Assembly (NCBI GenBank): GCA_030077755.1
Contig: JAQJZZ010000017.1
Coordinates: 186,001-250,000 of the forward strand
From: Filosporella fistucella
Taxonomy: Eukaryota > Ascomycota > Leotiomycetes > Helotiales
Reading direction: 5' to 3'
DNA: 64,000 nt
Below the pieces are notes generated by a model. The model was given only the letters and a program-made list of their open reading frames with translations, was not told the origin of the DNA and did not search any database. The position numbers and the translations under genes were made by a program. Positions 36,265 to 47,549 of the stretch are shown here, in pieces. Each line of letters opens with the position of its first letter. The first letter of the stretch is position 1.

Positions 36265-37425
36265 ATGTACTCCCTGTTCCTGCTCGCTGCTGCAGCCAGC
36301 TTGGTCACTGGCCAGGTTGTCAACCCAACATGTGCTCGGGATAACTGCTTGAGAGCTGTTATTACAAGCAACGCAGCACCTGGCCCAGCATCTGCTTCCA
36401 GGGATTGTGCTTCTTTCTTCTTAGCCACAGTCACACCTGCCACTGTGTACGTGTTCAGCATGATGATTTCACATCCTATCAATGTACTAATATCCTTCCA
36501 GTACCTCAACAGCTTTTGCTTCAGCAACTGTAACGGTTCCACCTGTGACTGCCACTAACACCAACACTTTTATTGTTACCGAAACCACTACACTAGCCAC
36601 CGTGACAATTCAACAAAAGAGAGCTCTGGAAGTCAAGGTTGATCATTAACTACCAGGCAATCTTGAGGCTCGCCAACAGACTGTCGCTCCTTCTCGTGTC
36701 CCAGCCTATGCTTCTGCATGTTCGGGGACCGTTCGTTATGCTTCAGCTTGTTCATGCATCGGTGCTACCAGGTACGTCAAAATTCAAGCACAAATACCAT
36801 CCCATGCCTCGATGATACTTTGTCTCGATTATGTTAGAAATTCACTCCCTAATCTTCAAACAGGACAACAATTACTGTTGCTGCTCCAACTACCACAACC
36901 ACAATCACCAACACGATCAGCGTCACTCCCACTGTCACAAACCAAATGACGGTCACCTCGACAACTATTGTTGAAGCTACAGCGACATGCACCAGCAGCA
37001 ACAGCTTTTATCTTCAGGCAGTAGGCTCCACAGCGGACGGATAGTACGTCGTCCTTGCCAACCAGCAAGATGCCACTATCACTACATTTACCGCTTCCAC
37101 AGCGGGTGCCGCAAGATTTACTCTCAACGAAGCTGGCAATCTGGCTCAGGGAATCTACAGAGCCAACTCGGACAGATTCTCCCCCGCAACAGTATTCTTC
37201 GATACTCCGGGGACCTTTACTGCTACTACTGACCTCGTCTGTTCTCGCGCAACTGGCGGGGCTTTCTCGTGTGTCGGATATACTGCTGCCGCTACGCAAT
37301 TCAATCTCTGCCCTAATGGATGTGCTACTGGAAGTGAGCCTTGTGGAGGTATTGCTTTGGCTACGAGTATAGACTCCAGGTGCCAGGGTATTTCTTTTGT
37401 TGCTGTTCCAGCTGGAACTTGTTAG
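36265..37425 (+). pseudogene. secreted Thr/Ser-rich, Cys-containing protein gene with in-frame premature stops
   Basis: Reconstructable exons are 36265-36446, 36502-36771 and 36864-37425, all with good GT-AG sites and consistent frame. The N-terminus is a signal peptide (MYSLFLLAAAASLVTGQ). The rest is Thr/Ser/Val-rich with spaced cysteines and ends in a Cys-rich tail (SFVAVPAGTC-like end), resembling fungal cell-wall-associated secreted proteins. Two stop codons lie in the frame. The TAA at 36647-36649 could be avoided by a short alternative intron (for example 36632-36679). The TAG at 37042-37044 is flanked on both sides by well-matching sequence and has no credible intron around it. Both stops would be Gln codons before a C-to-T change in CA context. 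Either the gene is dead or a truncated product is made. A sequencing error cannot be excluded. Confidence 0.6.
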
Positions 37426-38884
37426 GCGGTACACATGTAAGGAATAAAAAGGCTTTCGGTCGAGAAATAGAGATGAGAGGAGAGGCTTGGTGAACTTCAA
37501 TTCTTGTATCCAATTTTGATTTGATATATTGGTTTATCCTCAGCCACTCGAAAAATTGGAAAAGCTTTCCGTTCAAAGTTCTTCACCGCCGATATGGAGT
37601 GTTTGTGCTGCGCCTGATATCATAACCTGCTTTGAGATAGCATCCGACTTCCTCGCTTTTCTTTTTTGTGGCTCTACCTCGTAATCCTTGTTAGTTATGA
37701 GGTAGCGGCGGCCACAGTATAAAGTTCAGAAGTCGGTATGCCCCTAACAGAGAAAGCGCGATTGTACGTCGCAGTTTTACACGTCCGTCGAGATCTTTAT
37801 CCCGCACTTGATGTTTTATTTCACTTTTCAGGAGAGCCTCTGGTTTTTACGTCTTCTCTCGACGCCACGTATGCAAATGACAGACACCTTACCATGAAAC
37901 TAGACTAGTTTTCCGAGCCGGTTGCTATATTTCGAGGCCAAGAAAGCGGGAAATGAACCAATTCATGCACGAAATCCAACGCGATTGTGAGTTGGAGAAA
38001 AATGCGCCCGTGGATTTAAACTGAGAATCACAAGTATTGTGGTGATTTATCAATCATTGCTCCCTCTCTACAATACTTACATAGTTAAGAGCCGATAGTT
38101 GGCATGTCAAAGTTTATAATCTCTTTGCTAGGCGATTGGAGCTCGTGTGAAATCACCCTGTGCCTTTCAGATCGGCCAATGGAGGGAAAGCCCTGAGGAA
38201 CGCCTCGTCAGGTGTTCTTTGTTTTGGCGATTTGAGACTGGCTTCGCCACACCACATTGTTGCATCGGCATCTGGACAACCAAACCCACTTAATATATCT
38301 ACCCAAGCCTCCTGCAAACTGGTTCTATCACCACAAGTTCTGATTACATCTGGCTGTTGTGTTAACAGAGATCCGTTCGTTGCTTCCACTCTTGCAGAAA
38401 TCTTACGCACTAAAGTGCCCACTGTGGCAGCCTGATAATGACAAGCCGACAACAGCAATCTATATCAGCTGAAACGTAGCGCAACCTTGGCTAGGGATAC
38501 ATCCACACTGAAGAGGTTCAAAGTTCGCCTACATTGGCAAGCTCTTGCCTTGTCAGTTTCTTTGGTATCCTCCGCCTGATCCAGCAGACGCATCCGCCAC
38601 TTAGATCACCCAGAGACCCAGCCTTGTTCAAGCAACGACACCGACATCACAACAAACTTGTACAGATACTCCGGGCATTGTCGACTACTCAGGAAGAAAT
38701 AGCCTGAGGAATGATTCGGAGCCTAGAACACCAAATTTACAGCATTTCTGAGCGATATACATCGAAAATCATTTCGATCACTAGAGAAACAAACAGGCAG
38801 CCCTGACAAACCACTATTTCTCTCGTGAAAACGATATCAGTACCGTCGAATATCCAGTTGAATATCAATCCGACTTAAAACATA
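37426..38884. other. intergenic
   Basis: No gene is supported. Frames of about 90-100 codons at 38153-38458 overlap on both strands and show no signal, domain or splice pattern. The last 350 bases should be the promoter of the next gene. Confidence 0.4.
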
Positions 38885-40960
38885 ATGTCTCAACAAGTCA
38901 CCCCCCAAGCGGATATTGGTGTCCTCAGTTTGAAAGCCCTGAGCACATTCTCATCGATCCTCGCAACCCTTTCAACAGACGACGTGGCACCAGCCGCAAT
39001 GCTCCAGATGGAAAAGTTGGGAACGTATTTCCCCGTCAGCGGCCCCAGAGCTGGAAAAGTGGTTGATCTCCTACAAAGATGCAATTCTGTAAGACTGGAT
39101 CGAATGTCTCTCGCCATGGGATGGCGAAAAGGAGATTCGGCATCTCTTATGTCTGAATCTGCTGGTGGGCAGGCTGTAGCTCTCATGTGTTCATGCATCT
39201 TCAGTCTCTTTGATGATGAAGACTCAAGTACTATCCTATCCTATCTCAGTATACGACTTCTTCCTCAAGGGACTCCTTGTGCAAGCATGGCTCAATTATT
39301 TCGTGTTGGTTCTATATTGAGCTCTAAGCTACATGCTTTAGGGTTTGGAAACTTTCTTGCGGAGCAAACAGTGAGAATTTGCGGTGTTTATGAACAGCTC
39401 GGCGTTAAAATGCCCATTGATCTGCTAGAATGCTTTTCAATAGATGGAGCAGTTGAGGTATTGCATGCTTTCTCAAGGGCTGTTCTGGAGGAGAATATTT
39501 TGATGCGGATTTTAGGCACAAGCGGTATGGGCTACATCGTGGCAATTGCATTGACTATGTTTCCTGAAGACTCTCTTGTCACATTTCAAGGTACAATCAT
39601 TAATTCGGGACCTCGTCAATCTATAATTATTGAGCTTGAAAGTCAGGCAAATCTGCAAGGTCCACCTCAGGTCTACATCGAGGAGATATTGGACAAAGTA
39701 CCAACTATTATCTTACCAATCGAATCTGGGTCAGGAAAAGAGAAGTTGAGGTTTGGAAGATTTCGATGGAAAGGTCATCTTGCTGATCAGCTTCACTTGC
39801 ACTTTACGAATGCCGGGATATATGGGTGTTCCTATGAGGTCTTAGTTGCGTGTTGTGACCTGCTCTTTTCACTGCCCTGCTGGACTGGGCAGTTTTTTAT
39901 TAGTTTTGATAAATGGTACCTCCCAGATGGGGGCCTCATAGCTCTGCTGGGGGGTTCTCCTTGGAGTTTGATGCTGGAAAGTTGGAAAGAGGTGCTTTGC
40001 GCATCTCCCAATCTACCAAGGAAGTCCGTTGAGTGTGCTTGGATCGATTTCACTAACATTGTCGGCAAACTCGTTTCAACTGTGCGTTGCCAATGTCACA
40101 ATTGCAGTGCAGAGGCGTGGTTATTCCAAGGACGGCGATCAGCATCTACTCATGCTTGTCCACAATACAAACTTTGGCAAAATCTAGAGAGAATATTAGA
40201 CGGCGCGATATGGTCGGTATTTGTCAACCCGGCAGAGAATGCATCTGTGGATGGCTTCAGAGATTATACTTGCGTTCTGAGACAGAATTTGCAGAAAGCT
40301 TACTTCAATGAAGAAGCATCTCTGAACTGCCTAAACATATACAATAGTTATGCCGGCGACAGTTTAGCGTATGTTGATAATTCTTGCGTGTATTATCCCA
40401 CAGAATTGGCAACATTGAAGAAGGAACCTGATTTCCGAGTATCGTTTGAGCTGAATGATGGTATGATAATTTTCAACGGTGGCTATTTCCGATTCCTCAC
40501 CAGTACTGGAAGCAACAGACCTCGAGCCAAAGGACAACTTGTCTATAAGTCGAAAAAGATCATACCTTCAAGCATTGGAGAGCATTCCAGACTAACTCTG
40601 ACTGTTCGCGAGAAACTTTCTACACTTGAATTGGGAGCCATGATACATGGACCTGGGCAGGTACTCCGGATAGATCTAAGATCGATCCTCATTGCTTCAA
40701 TTGGACTCACGCGAACCGAAGCTTGTGAGCATTTCGTCGAAAGTGCTTTGGAACCCGAGTATATCTCCAAAGTGTTGATAACATCAGTGTTTGCACCCTG
40801 GGGTGCTGACACCAAATTATCAATTGCACAAGTAAGCTCGAATGCTACAGCACAACTTCTTTGTTGCGAGCCAGGGGTCAGATGTGTTTTTCAAGCAGAT
40901 TCCTGTCTGACGTGTGCTGTCAAGCAAGTTGGCTCCGGGGGTATGGTTATTGTTGCTTAA
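38885..40960 (+). CDS. 691-aa intronless protein of unknown function
   Basis: One uninterrupted frame of 691 codons. No signal peptide or certain transmembrane helix; the amino-acid composition is balanced, as in a globular protein. The first half is helical and Leu-rich (ATLSTDDVAPAAMLQMEKLG, LFRVGSILSSKLHALGFGNF). The middle has a Cys pair cluster (VRCQCHNCSAEAWLFQG), and the C-terminal quarter is beta-rich (DFRVSFELNDGMIIFNGGYF). It resembles expanded fungal hypothetical families but I cannot name it. Lack of introns contrasts with its neighbours and could mean a young or duplicated gene. Start: first ATG, in acceptable context (ACATAATGTC). Confidence 0.7.
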   Translation: MSQQVTPQADIGVLSLKALSTFSSILATLSTDDVAPAAMLQMEKLGTYFPVSGPRAGKVVDLLQRCNSVRLDRMSLAMGWRKGDSASLMSESAGGQAVALMCSCIFSLFDDEDSSTILSYLSIRLLPQGTPCASMAQLFRVGSILSSKLHALGFGNFLAEQTVRICGVYEQLGVKMPIDLLECFSIDGAVEVLHAFSRAVLEENILMRILGTSGMGYIVAIALTMFPEDSLVTFQGTIINSGPRQSIIIELESQANLQGPPQVYIEEILDKVPTIILPIESGSGKEKLRFGRFRWKGHLADQLHLHFTNAGIYGCSYEVLVACCDLLFSLPCWTGQFFISFDKWYLPDGGLIALLGGSPWSLMLESWKEVLCASPNLPRKSVECAWIDFTNIVGKLVSTVRCQCHNCSAEAWLFQGRRSASTHACPQYKLWQNLERILDGAIWSVFVNPAENASVDGFRDYTCVLRQNLQKAYFNEEASLNCLNIYNSYAGDSLAYVDNSCVYYPTELATLKKEPDFRVSFELNDGMIIFNGGYFRFLTSTGSNRPRAKGQLVYKSKKIIPSSIGEHSRLTLTVREKLSTLELGAMIHGPGQVLRIDLRSILIASIGLTRTEACEHFVESALEPEYISKVLITSVFAPWGADTKLSIAQVSSNATAQLLCCEPGVRCVFQADSCLTCAVKQVGSGGMVIVA

Positions 40961-41245
40961 GTGGAGGTTTTGATCTTGAGGGCAGTTTCTATTTACAATA
41001 AGGATGGTCTTCTGGCGTCTGTTATCGCTGCGTATTGAACTTTGGAAAAATAACTTCGCACTTTGAATCAAGTCGTCGGGCTACTTATTTGGCTATGTCG
41101 TGTTGATGGAAGGCTCAATTTACCATACGGTACATGGACTATGAATAATCACACATTAAAACCAAACTGACGAGGTTGAGCTTCTCACTTTACATTACAG
41201 GTCCTAGACTTCTTCTTGAAACACATTTTTGCCTTCTCATCTAAT

Positions 41246-41713
41246 TCAACGAGCACTTTCACTCTGCTGCCTCAAGATCTCATCAGTCTGAGCATGCGGT
41301 CTACCCTCGTAATACTTATCCAGCACCTTCTGCCAGTCGAAAACCCTTCCTTCAGGATCTGCTCTCATGAAAAGCGTCATACAAGCGTGTAATTTCATAT
41401 CATCCGGCGATCTCATCAGGTCAAACGCTGTCTTCGTGCTTGACTCCAGCACCGCCTGCGAGATCTCCACGAGATGTACTCGGAGATAATCATGCTGCAA
41501 ATACGCTTTCGCTTCGTCGAATGATGTTAAAGCGAAATATCTGCTTGTAGGGGTAACGGAAATGCCGATTATTTGAGGGAATATATACCACATCCAGTGA
41601 CTTCTTTTTCGACCGGCGTGGATCTCGCGGAGGGCGTTCTCATAGCTTCCGGCGGTCGTTCCTTCGTGGACTACGGTGAAGCGGAAGAAATTGTAAGGAT
41701 CAGAGAAACCCAT
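41246..41713 (-). CDS. DUF1810 family protein
   Basis: Single exon, 155 aa from the ATG at 41713 (MGFSDPYNFFRFTVVHEGT). Family motifs are clear: ALREIHAGRKRSHWMWYIFPQ, then SRYFALTSFDEAKAYLQH and PDDMKLHACMTLF. DUF1810 proteins occur in bacteria and fungi and have no settled function. An in-frame ATG at 41842 would add 43 residues that are basic and Ser/Arg-rich (MLGLRLSLSRFRALST), which could be a mitochondrial presequence. The shorter start matches family length, the longer one is possible. Confidence 0.85.
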   Translation of the reverse strand: MGFSDPYNFFRFTVVHEGTTAGSYENALREIHAGRKRSHWMWYIFPQIIGISVTPTSRYFALTSFDEAKAYLQHDYLRVHLVEISQAVLESSTKTAFDLMRSPDDMKLHACMTLFMRADPEGRVFDWQKVLDKYYEGRPHAQTDEILRQQSESAR

Positions 41714-42293
41714 TGTGTGGATGTGAGAAGATGGACGGTATCTATGCTGGCGATGAACGTGTTTTTGGTGTTTTTGAATAGGTACCGGAAGTGGTGTGGA
41801 TAGGGCACGAAATCTAGACAAACTAAGCCGTAGACCAAGCATATGATTTTAAATTGTGAGGTCTCCTTCTTGTTCTCGTGAACTGGACATTTCTCTCGTT
41901 TCCGGAGCCATGGATTGTTTTCGTGAACCTCAACAATGGAAAGCAAAGACGAACTGTTCACCGTAGTGGGCAAACTCTGGAAATTGCTTACATCAGCAAC
42001 TCCGACTACGACGACCAACGTGACAAGGGCTCGATCGATAGAAAAAGCTCTTGCTGCTCAACCATTATCGTGTCATCCATTTATTCCTCTGCCATTAACA
42101 TCTCGAAGAATATCCACTTAATCGCCCCCTTCAGGTGCATCTGTCGCCTCCATCGTGTTTAAAGATTGTGCCTCGCGACTTGGTCAAAGGCGGCAAGTCC
42201 TGCATGGCCACGAAATCGATAGATGCTTCTTACATGAACCAAACATTGTTGGCTGCAAAACCTTGAACGTTCTTGGCTCCAGCGTTAGGTTCA
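41714..42293. other. intergenic
   Basis: This region holds the promoter of the DUF1810 gene and the 3' flank of the MFS gene. Short open frames are overlapping and unsupported. Confidence 0.4.
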
Positions 42294-44194
42294 TTATGCC
42301 GTGGCGACAATTTCTGGAGCTCTTCTTCTTTCACTTTTCTCAAGACCTGTTCTTGTCTCGACATGCTCTGTAGCCAAATTCTGTTTGGTGATGAAAAAGC
42401 TCAGCACCAACCCGATTCCTGCAACAGAAGCATAGAGAATCCACATAGTGCTTAAGCTCTGTGCATACGCCTTTCGTACGACCAATTTCTCAGCCCTGGT
42501 GAGTGTGCCTATAAACTTCACGTTCGCAGCCGCCGCATTACCAGAAAATTTCTGGGCGATATCCGTCGGCAGAGCTATCAACAATTTGCTAGAGTGCGTT
42601 TGCATCTGGTTCTGGAAAATGACACCTCCCATCACTGCAGAAACTGCTGTTGAAAAGCTGCGGAAAAAGCCAAGCAGTGCAGTGGCTACAGCTACATCCT
42701 CCTGCGCAACTAACGATTGAATGGCAATGAGAGGTGGTTGAAACACTAAACCAACTCCAACTCCTCCTACAACCTGAAATAGCACAATCTCCAAGAGTGA
42801 TGAATTGACCCCAAGTTTGATGAACAACCCGAATCCAAGGCATGTACCAGCCATTCCGATCCATATCAACTCGAGATATCGTCCACTAAAACGGATCAGA
42901 TACCCAGACGCAACACTGACAACCGCCTGCACAACCGTGATTGGTAGGATCAAAACACCCGATCGAAGGGGGGAGGCATCCTTAACTGCTTGGAAGTATA
43001 GCGGAAGGAAGTACCACGACGACATGTTTACCTAACTCGATCAGTTTTAGAGGAGAAGGGGTTTCATAAACTCACAAATCCATGCATAAAGCAAACAAGA
43101 AGTGATGCCACATTCGACCGTCTCTGCACGATACGCATCGGTATCAGTGACCTCGTTGCGAATCTCGTTTCATGAATTCCAAAGACGAAGATGATCACAA
43201 ATCCGAAAACAATCAAACACACGACCTTCGGGGAACCCCATGGACTGCTTATTCCTCCAAGACTCAGACCAAGGAGGATCATCAAGCTGAGTCCTAGGAT
43301 CAAGGCAGTGCCTAACCAGTCAATAGCTTTTGCGCCTTGCAGGAAGCTCGTCCGAGGATTGTGGACGTGCAGACAAAAGTACAAAACTCCAAACACAAAG
43401 CCAGAGACGGGAAGATTGATCCACCAATTCCACCTCCATGAAATATATTCAGTAAAAGCGCCACCCAGGAGAGGGCCAACTCCACTAGCAAGACTCCAAA
43501 CAACACCCGTCAGTCCAAGAAATAATCCACGATCCCTATAGCACCCCATTAGTCTTGCGGGATATGGAGGCACGTTTCTCACCTCATGCTGAACAAATCA
43601 CTGATACAAATATTGGTTAGAATGATCATTCCGCCCGCACCCGATCCTTGGACTGAACGTCCGACAATCAGGGTGGTTGTACTTCTAGCAGATGCGCAGA
43701 TGGCTGAACCAACCAAGAAGATTGCAACAACCGCAAGAAGAACGATCCTTCGCCCAAAGATGTCGGAGAACTTTGCCAGTACTGGAGTTGACGCTGCGCT
43801 CGAGAGGAGATATGCAGATCCAATCCAAGTATATGCAGTTGCTGAATGTAATTCATTGATAATAGTTGGGATTGCGGTTGTCGCAATTGTGAAATCTAAA
43901 GCTGCGAGAAATAATGAGAGCTGTGCGTATGTTTGATATTAGCAACCGTATCTTGAATTGGAGTTTGAGGGTTGTACTAACAAAAAGAGCAAACAATGTC
44001 GCTGCCAACTGGATTCTACTTCGAGCCAAAGACGGTCTATTTTCAGCTTCATTTCCAGCTTCGAAACTGGAATTTATTACAACCTCGCGGTCTTCTTGTG
44101 GGCCAGAATTAACGTTTGGAGTCAGGATTTCAAGACCAAGTACATCCTCATCGATTATTACAGGTCGATTTAACGTTAAATTTGAGGAAGACAT
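42294..44194 (-). CDS. MFS drug:H+ antiporter, DHA2 (14-TMS) type
   Basis: Minus-strand exons 43982-44194, 43583-43920, 43076-43535 and 42294-43031 give 582 aa. After an acidic N-terminus of about 60 residues, TM1 ends FLAALDFTIATTAIPTI, a canonical DHA2 signature. Later come SAYLLSSAASTPVLAKFSDIF (motif A-like), GRSVQGSGAGGM and SGVGPLLGGAFTEYISWRWNWW (motif C region). The C-terminus is cytosolic and basic. The introns are 45-61 nt, with good branch sites. It belongs to the same broad family as the gene at 6221-8123 but differs throughout. It has no biosynthetic neighbour, so a general multidrug or siderophore/amino-acid efflux role is as likely as a cluster role. Confidence 0.87.
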
Positions 44195-44559
44195 GAAGTT
44201 GCGTCTATATAAAAAAAGAGATGTTAATCAGATGAAAGTGTAGAAAGTTTGCCACCACCCACCCTTGGTGAACATCATTTATATACAACACGCCCAGGCC
44301 ATGCCCTTTCGTTGTTATAAAAAGGGGAATTCACTCATCAAGATGTTCGTGCCATACATGATACCTCACCGCCGGTACAGAGCGGCGGATAGGTACGTAC
44401 CCATGCACAGGTTTGACATAATACATGTACACTACGCTCCTCGCGTGGTCCGGGGAAAGCTGGCCGCGGCCGCGACACACTAAGGAGACAAGGCCAGGAT
44501 TCAAACAACGTTTTGAACGTCTAAGATAAGCAGTAATAAGACTAGTTTTCCGCAGGTAT
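44195..44559. other. intergenic
   Basis: MFS promoter on the left and the 3' flank of the proline-rich protein gene on the right. A GC-rich patch (GGCCGCGGCCGCG) lies near 44463. No gene. Confidence 0.4.
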
Positions 44560-46272
44560 CTACTTCTTTAACGCTTTCTCGGCATTCTTCTCAAATTTCT
44601 TGGTCCACTTCGCCCAACTCGCAGCTCCCCTCTCCATGGTCGCTTTGAAATCATCATCAAATACAGTTCTCTGCCACTCTTCATCCGCCCATCCGTTCTC
44701 ACCTTCAGCCCTGACCCCTCCGGTGCTGCCCCTCACTACCGGCGCCCATCCGATTGCCTCTCTCACGTCGCCTTCCGTGGGAGGAACACCAGCACTATCG
44801 AAGGTCTTTGGGTCTTTCTTATGACAACACTCAGCCAGATATCTCTTTAACACATCAACCTTTTCATCTTGATGAAATCGGAGATATAGATCCCTCTCTG
44901 TGCCACCATATTTTCCAAGTCTCGACTCACGATGACCCAATCGCTTAGTGATAACTCGAGAAGTCGTCCAGCCTTTGATAGAAGCGTATGCCCATACTGC
45001 ATCAATCTCAAACAATCCGCCGAAAGGCCAGATGACTGCGGCGAAGGTATCAATCACGAGTGTGATGGGGAGAAGAATGGTGGAAATCACCGATTCTTTT
45101 ACTGCCTTCCTCTTGGTCCGAGTTATTTGCGAGATGAACTCGGTGCGAACTTCAGGTATGTTCTGATCTACGCTTGTAGGAAAGACGAGGAGTATCTCGT
45201 CGACTTCTGTTTTCTATTAGTTGGATGGCTGTCTACTCCTCTGTAAGGCTTGCCTTTGCTTTCGATTCTTCCCAAGAATACGATGTCGGTTCGTCTGATG
45301 CGCCGGATAGCCCAGACAACACCTTTTGTCCCCTTGCTATGGAGTCCTCGAATAGAAAATGTTTTGCCCTCGTATTTCGTGGCCTTCTCAACCTGTCATG
45401 CGATATTAGTGTTTGCTCCCAGTTCTTCGCACTGCACGTACCTCTTGTTGCAGCTTTCTTTTGCACCATCTCCTCTTACCCTCCTTCACACCTTTCGCAG
45501 GCTTCAACAGATGCGGCTTGGGTGGCGTATACACAATGAATCGCTATGATAGTTAGCTTCAGGTTTTAAGAGTGTTGAACAAGCCTACCTCCGGCAGCAA
45601 ATCCTCATGCTCAGAGTTCTTTCTCAATACTGGTGTTGGTAATGGTATCAAATACGCAACCAGTCTCTCTGGATCCCTCGTATATTTGAAAGACCCCTGG
45701 CCTCCTTCTCCAGTGGGGATGTTCTCTTCAACAATAGTAGGAGGAGGCTGTGCAGGACGTCTTGAAGGTTGAGGTGGTATGGCGTCCTCATGGGCTTGAG
45801 ATACAGCATTTGGGAGCTCTGGTGTGGGCTTTGGCTCCCGTGTAGCAACAGGAGTCTGACTTGGTGGTCTTCCCGGAAGCTGGGGTGGCTCTTTCTTGAG
45901 GATAGCAGAAAATGGGAATTCTCTACCGTTAGGCCTTGGTGGTACAAGTGGTACAATTGGAGATGGTGCAGCCTCTTTTTGGGGCGTGTCCTTCAGCGTC
46001 GCGGAGAATGGGAATTCTCGTCCGCCTGGCCGTGCAGGGACAACAGGTGCTTCCATTTTCTCAGAGAAAGTATTTGTGCCATTTGTAGTTCCCGGCTGGG
46101 TATTTACATTCAATGGCTTTTGCTTCTCGTTATTCATTTCCGTTTCTCGACCTGAAGAGTCATCTCCATTCTCAAATGGATTTGATTTAGTCTCATGAGC
46201 TTCTGGACTCTGTTGAGGTGTCGCATAAACCGATTTGCCCGTCAGGTTCGGCACCAGTGTTGGAGCAGACAT
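44560..46272 (-). CDS. conserved fungal protein with Pro-rich N-terminus and C-terminal membrane-associated domain
   Basis: Minus-strand exons 45589-46272, 45442-45543, 45254-45392 and 44560-45206 give 523 aa. The third intron (45207-45253, 47 nt) begins GCAAGC rather than GT. Using it restores GRIESKEVDEILLVFPTS, while every GT donor breaks the frame. The first 220 residues are disordered and proline-rich, with two copies of a P-x-RP-x-GREFPFSA-x-LK unit. The C-terminal half is folded: KTFSIRGLHSKGTKGVVWAI, then EFISQITRTKRKAVKESV leading into a hydrophobic stretch (ISTILLPITLVIDTFAAVIW) that may sit in or on a membrane, then EIDAVWAYASIKG. The family is widespread in filamentous fungi and, to my knowledge, unnamed. 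The PxxP-rich part suggests SH3-type partners (inference). Confidence 0.8.
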
Positions 46273-47549
46273 ATCTGTCAAATGGCCCGCGTTCAATTTC
46301 AATTATTGATCGCGCTGGAAAAATAGTCAAAATAAATTATTGCAAATCGTAATCTTTTCAGTCAAGTAGTCAACAATGAAAGCTTAGCATAGTTTCACGT
46401 TGAAACTAGCCACCATGCGTCATTTTTCCAAATAAACCTCATGAACTGTATATATACCAGCTACCCCCTGCTACAATTCCTACGTTCTTGGTAGAAGTTA
46501 TCAATATGCATGAACTGCCCTCGCTACCGAGAACCTGAAGCGAAGGCTAGACCAAATGCCATAGGGGAGTGGCATGAAACATCGGACATGAGTCGAGCCC
46601 CGCGTGGTCTTGGGAAGGGGTATTCAGTGGTGCTTATGATGTCAGTGAGAGGAAAATTTAAAAAGCTTCAATACTTCTATGTAGCTATTTACTCGTTGAT
46701 ATAACCACTTGAAATTAAAAGGTGGAAGTGGATCAATACACCTGTTTGGAGGGGTGGGTCACATGACTAGTGGTCCAGACAGCAGAATTCTTCAGTACCA
46801 AATCCTTTCTATCTACACTTTGGTAAAACCCCATCTTTGCTCTGCATTGTTCTCCCAGATTTTTTACGTTTGTGCTTGAGTCACGTCTATTCCCTTTCCT
46901 GGCTGGTTTTAATGCAACTCCACATGACAATGTGCAGACCCATCGGCTTCCAAGATTCCAATTATTTTCAAGTGTTTTGATTAGCTTAAAAGCTGTTGAA
47001 GTTTGGTAACTAGGAAGCAACACATAATATCAGGCTCCCCTCCCACTTCGCTGTCGCTTGTGGTCGTCAAAAGCAAGTGTCACAGTAGAACCAGTGTTAA
47101 GGTACCTGAGTCTAAAGTAAAAACTCTCTTAATCTAAAGTCGCTTTTCACCTAAAATCTAGGCCAATTTTGGTAGACCGCTAGGAATATCAGAAATGCAG
47201 ACTGCGAGAGTAATACTTATTTACTAAGAATTTGACGAGTTTATAGCTTGTAAACTAGGAACTTTACTAAGGAAGTTTATAAATACCTTAAGCAAGCAAG
47301 TTATATTATGCATTTTACTAAATTTTATTTCACTTACTATACTAGTATAAGCATAGCATCACGAGGTGCAATACTTGTTTCTACTAATCACAAGCGACAG
47401 CGAAGTGGAAGTGGAACCGACGATTTATTATCAATAAAGGGATATATATCTAAGTCAGGCTTCCACCCAGAAATGAAGACCCGAAACGGCGGTTCGGAAA
47501 TATAGGTTCTCTAAGGCGAGAAGAGAAACGTAGATTCGACTCTTTCAAC
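46273..47549. other. intergenic with a MITE-like insertion
   Basis: Apart from the element at about 47042-47409 (listed separately) and the promoter of the proline-rich gene, no coding frame has support. Confidence 0.5.
47042..47409. mobile_element. MITE-like element with 20-bp perfect terminal inverted repeats
   Basis: CCACTTCGCTGTCGCTTGTG at 47043-47062 is repeated exactly in inverted orientation at 47389-47408. Weaker inverted similarity continues inward for about 20 bp (CAAGTGTCAC-like against CAAGTATTGCAC-like). The 330-bp interior is AT-rich, has no coding frame, and is full of TTTACTAA-like words, typical of a non-autonomous DNA transposon (MITE). The exact ends and target-site duplication are not clear: outside the matching arms the flanks read TCCCCTC on the left and AAGTGGAACC on the right. 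The superfamily cannot be assigned from this alone. Confidence 0.7.

Noticed and set aside
45559..46302. Separate genes for the three open frames between 44.56 and 46.30 kb
   Set aside because: Splicing with two GT-AG introns and one GC-AG intron fuses them into one conserved protein; separately none has a proper start or end.
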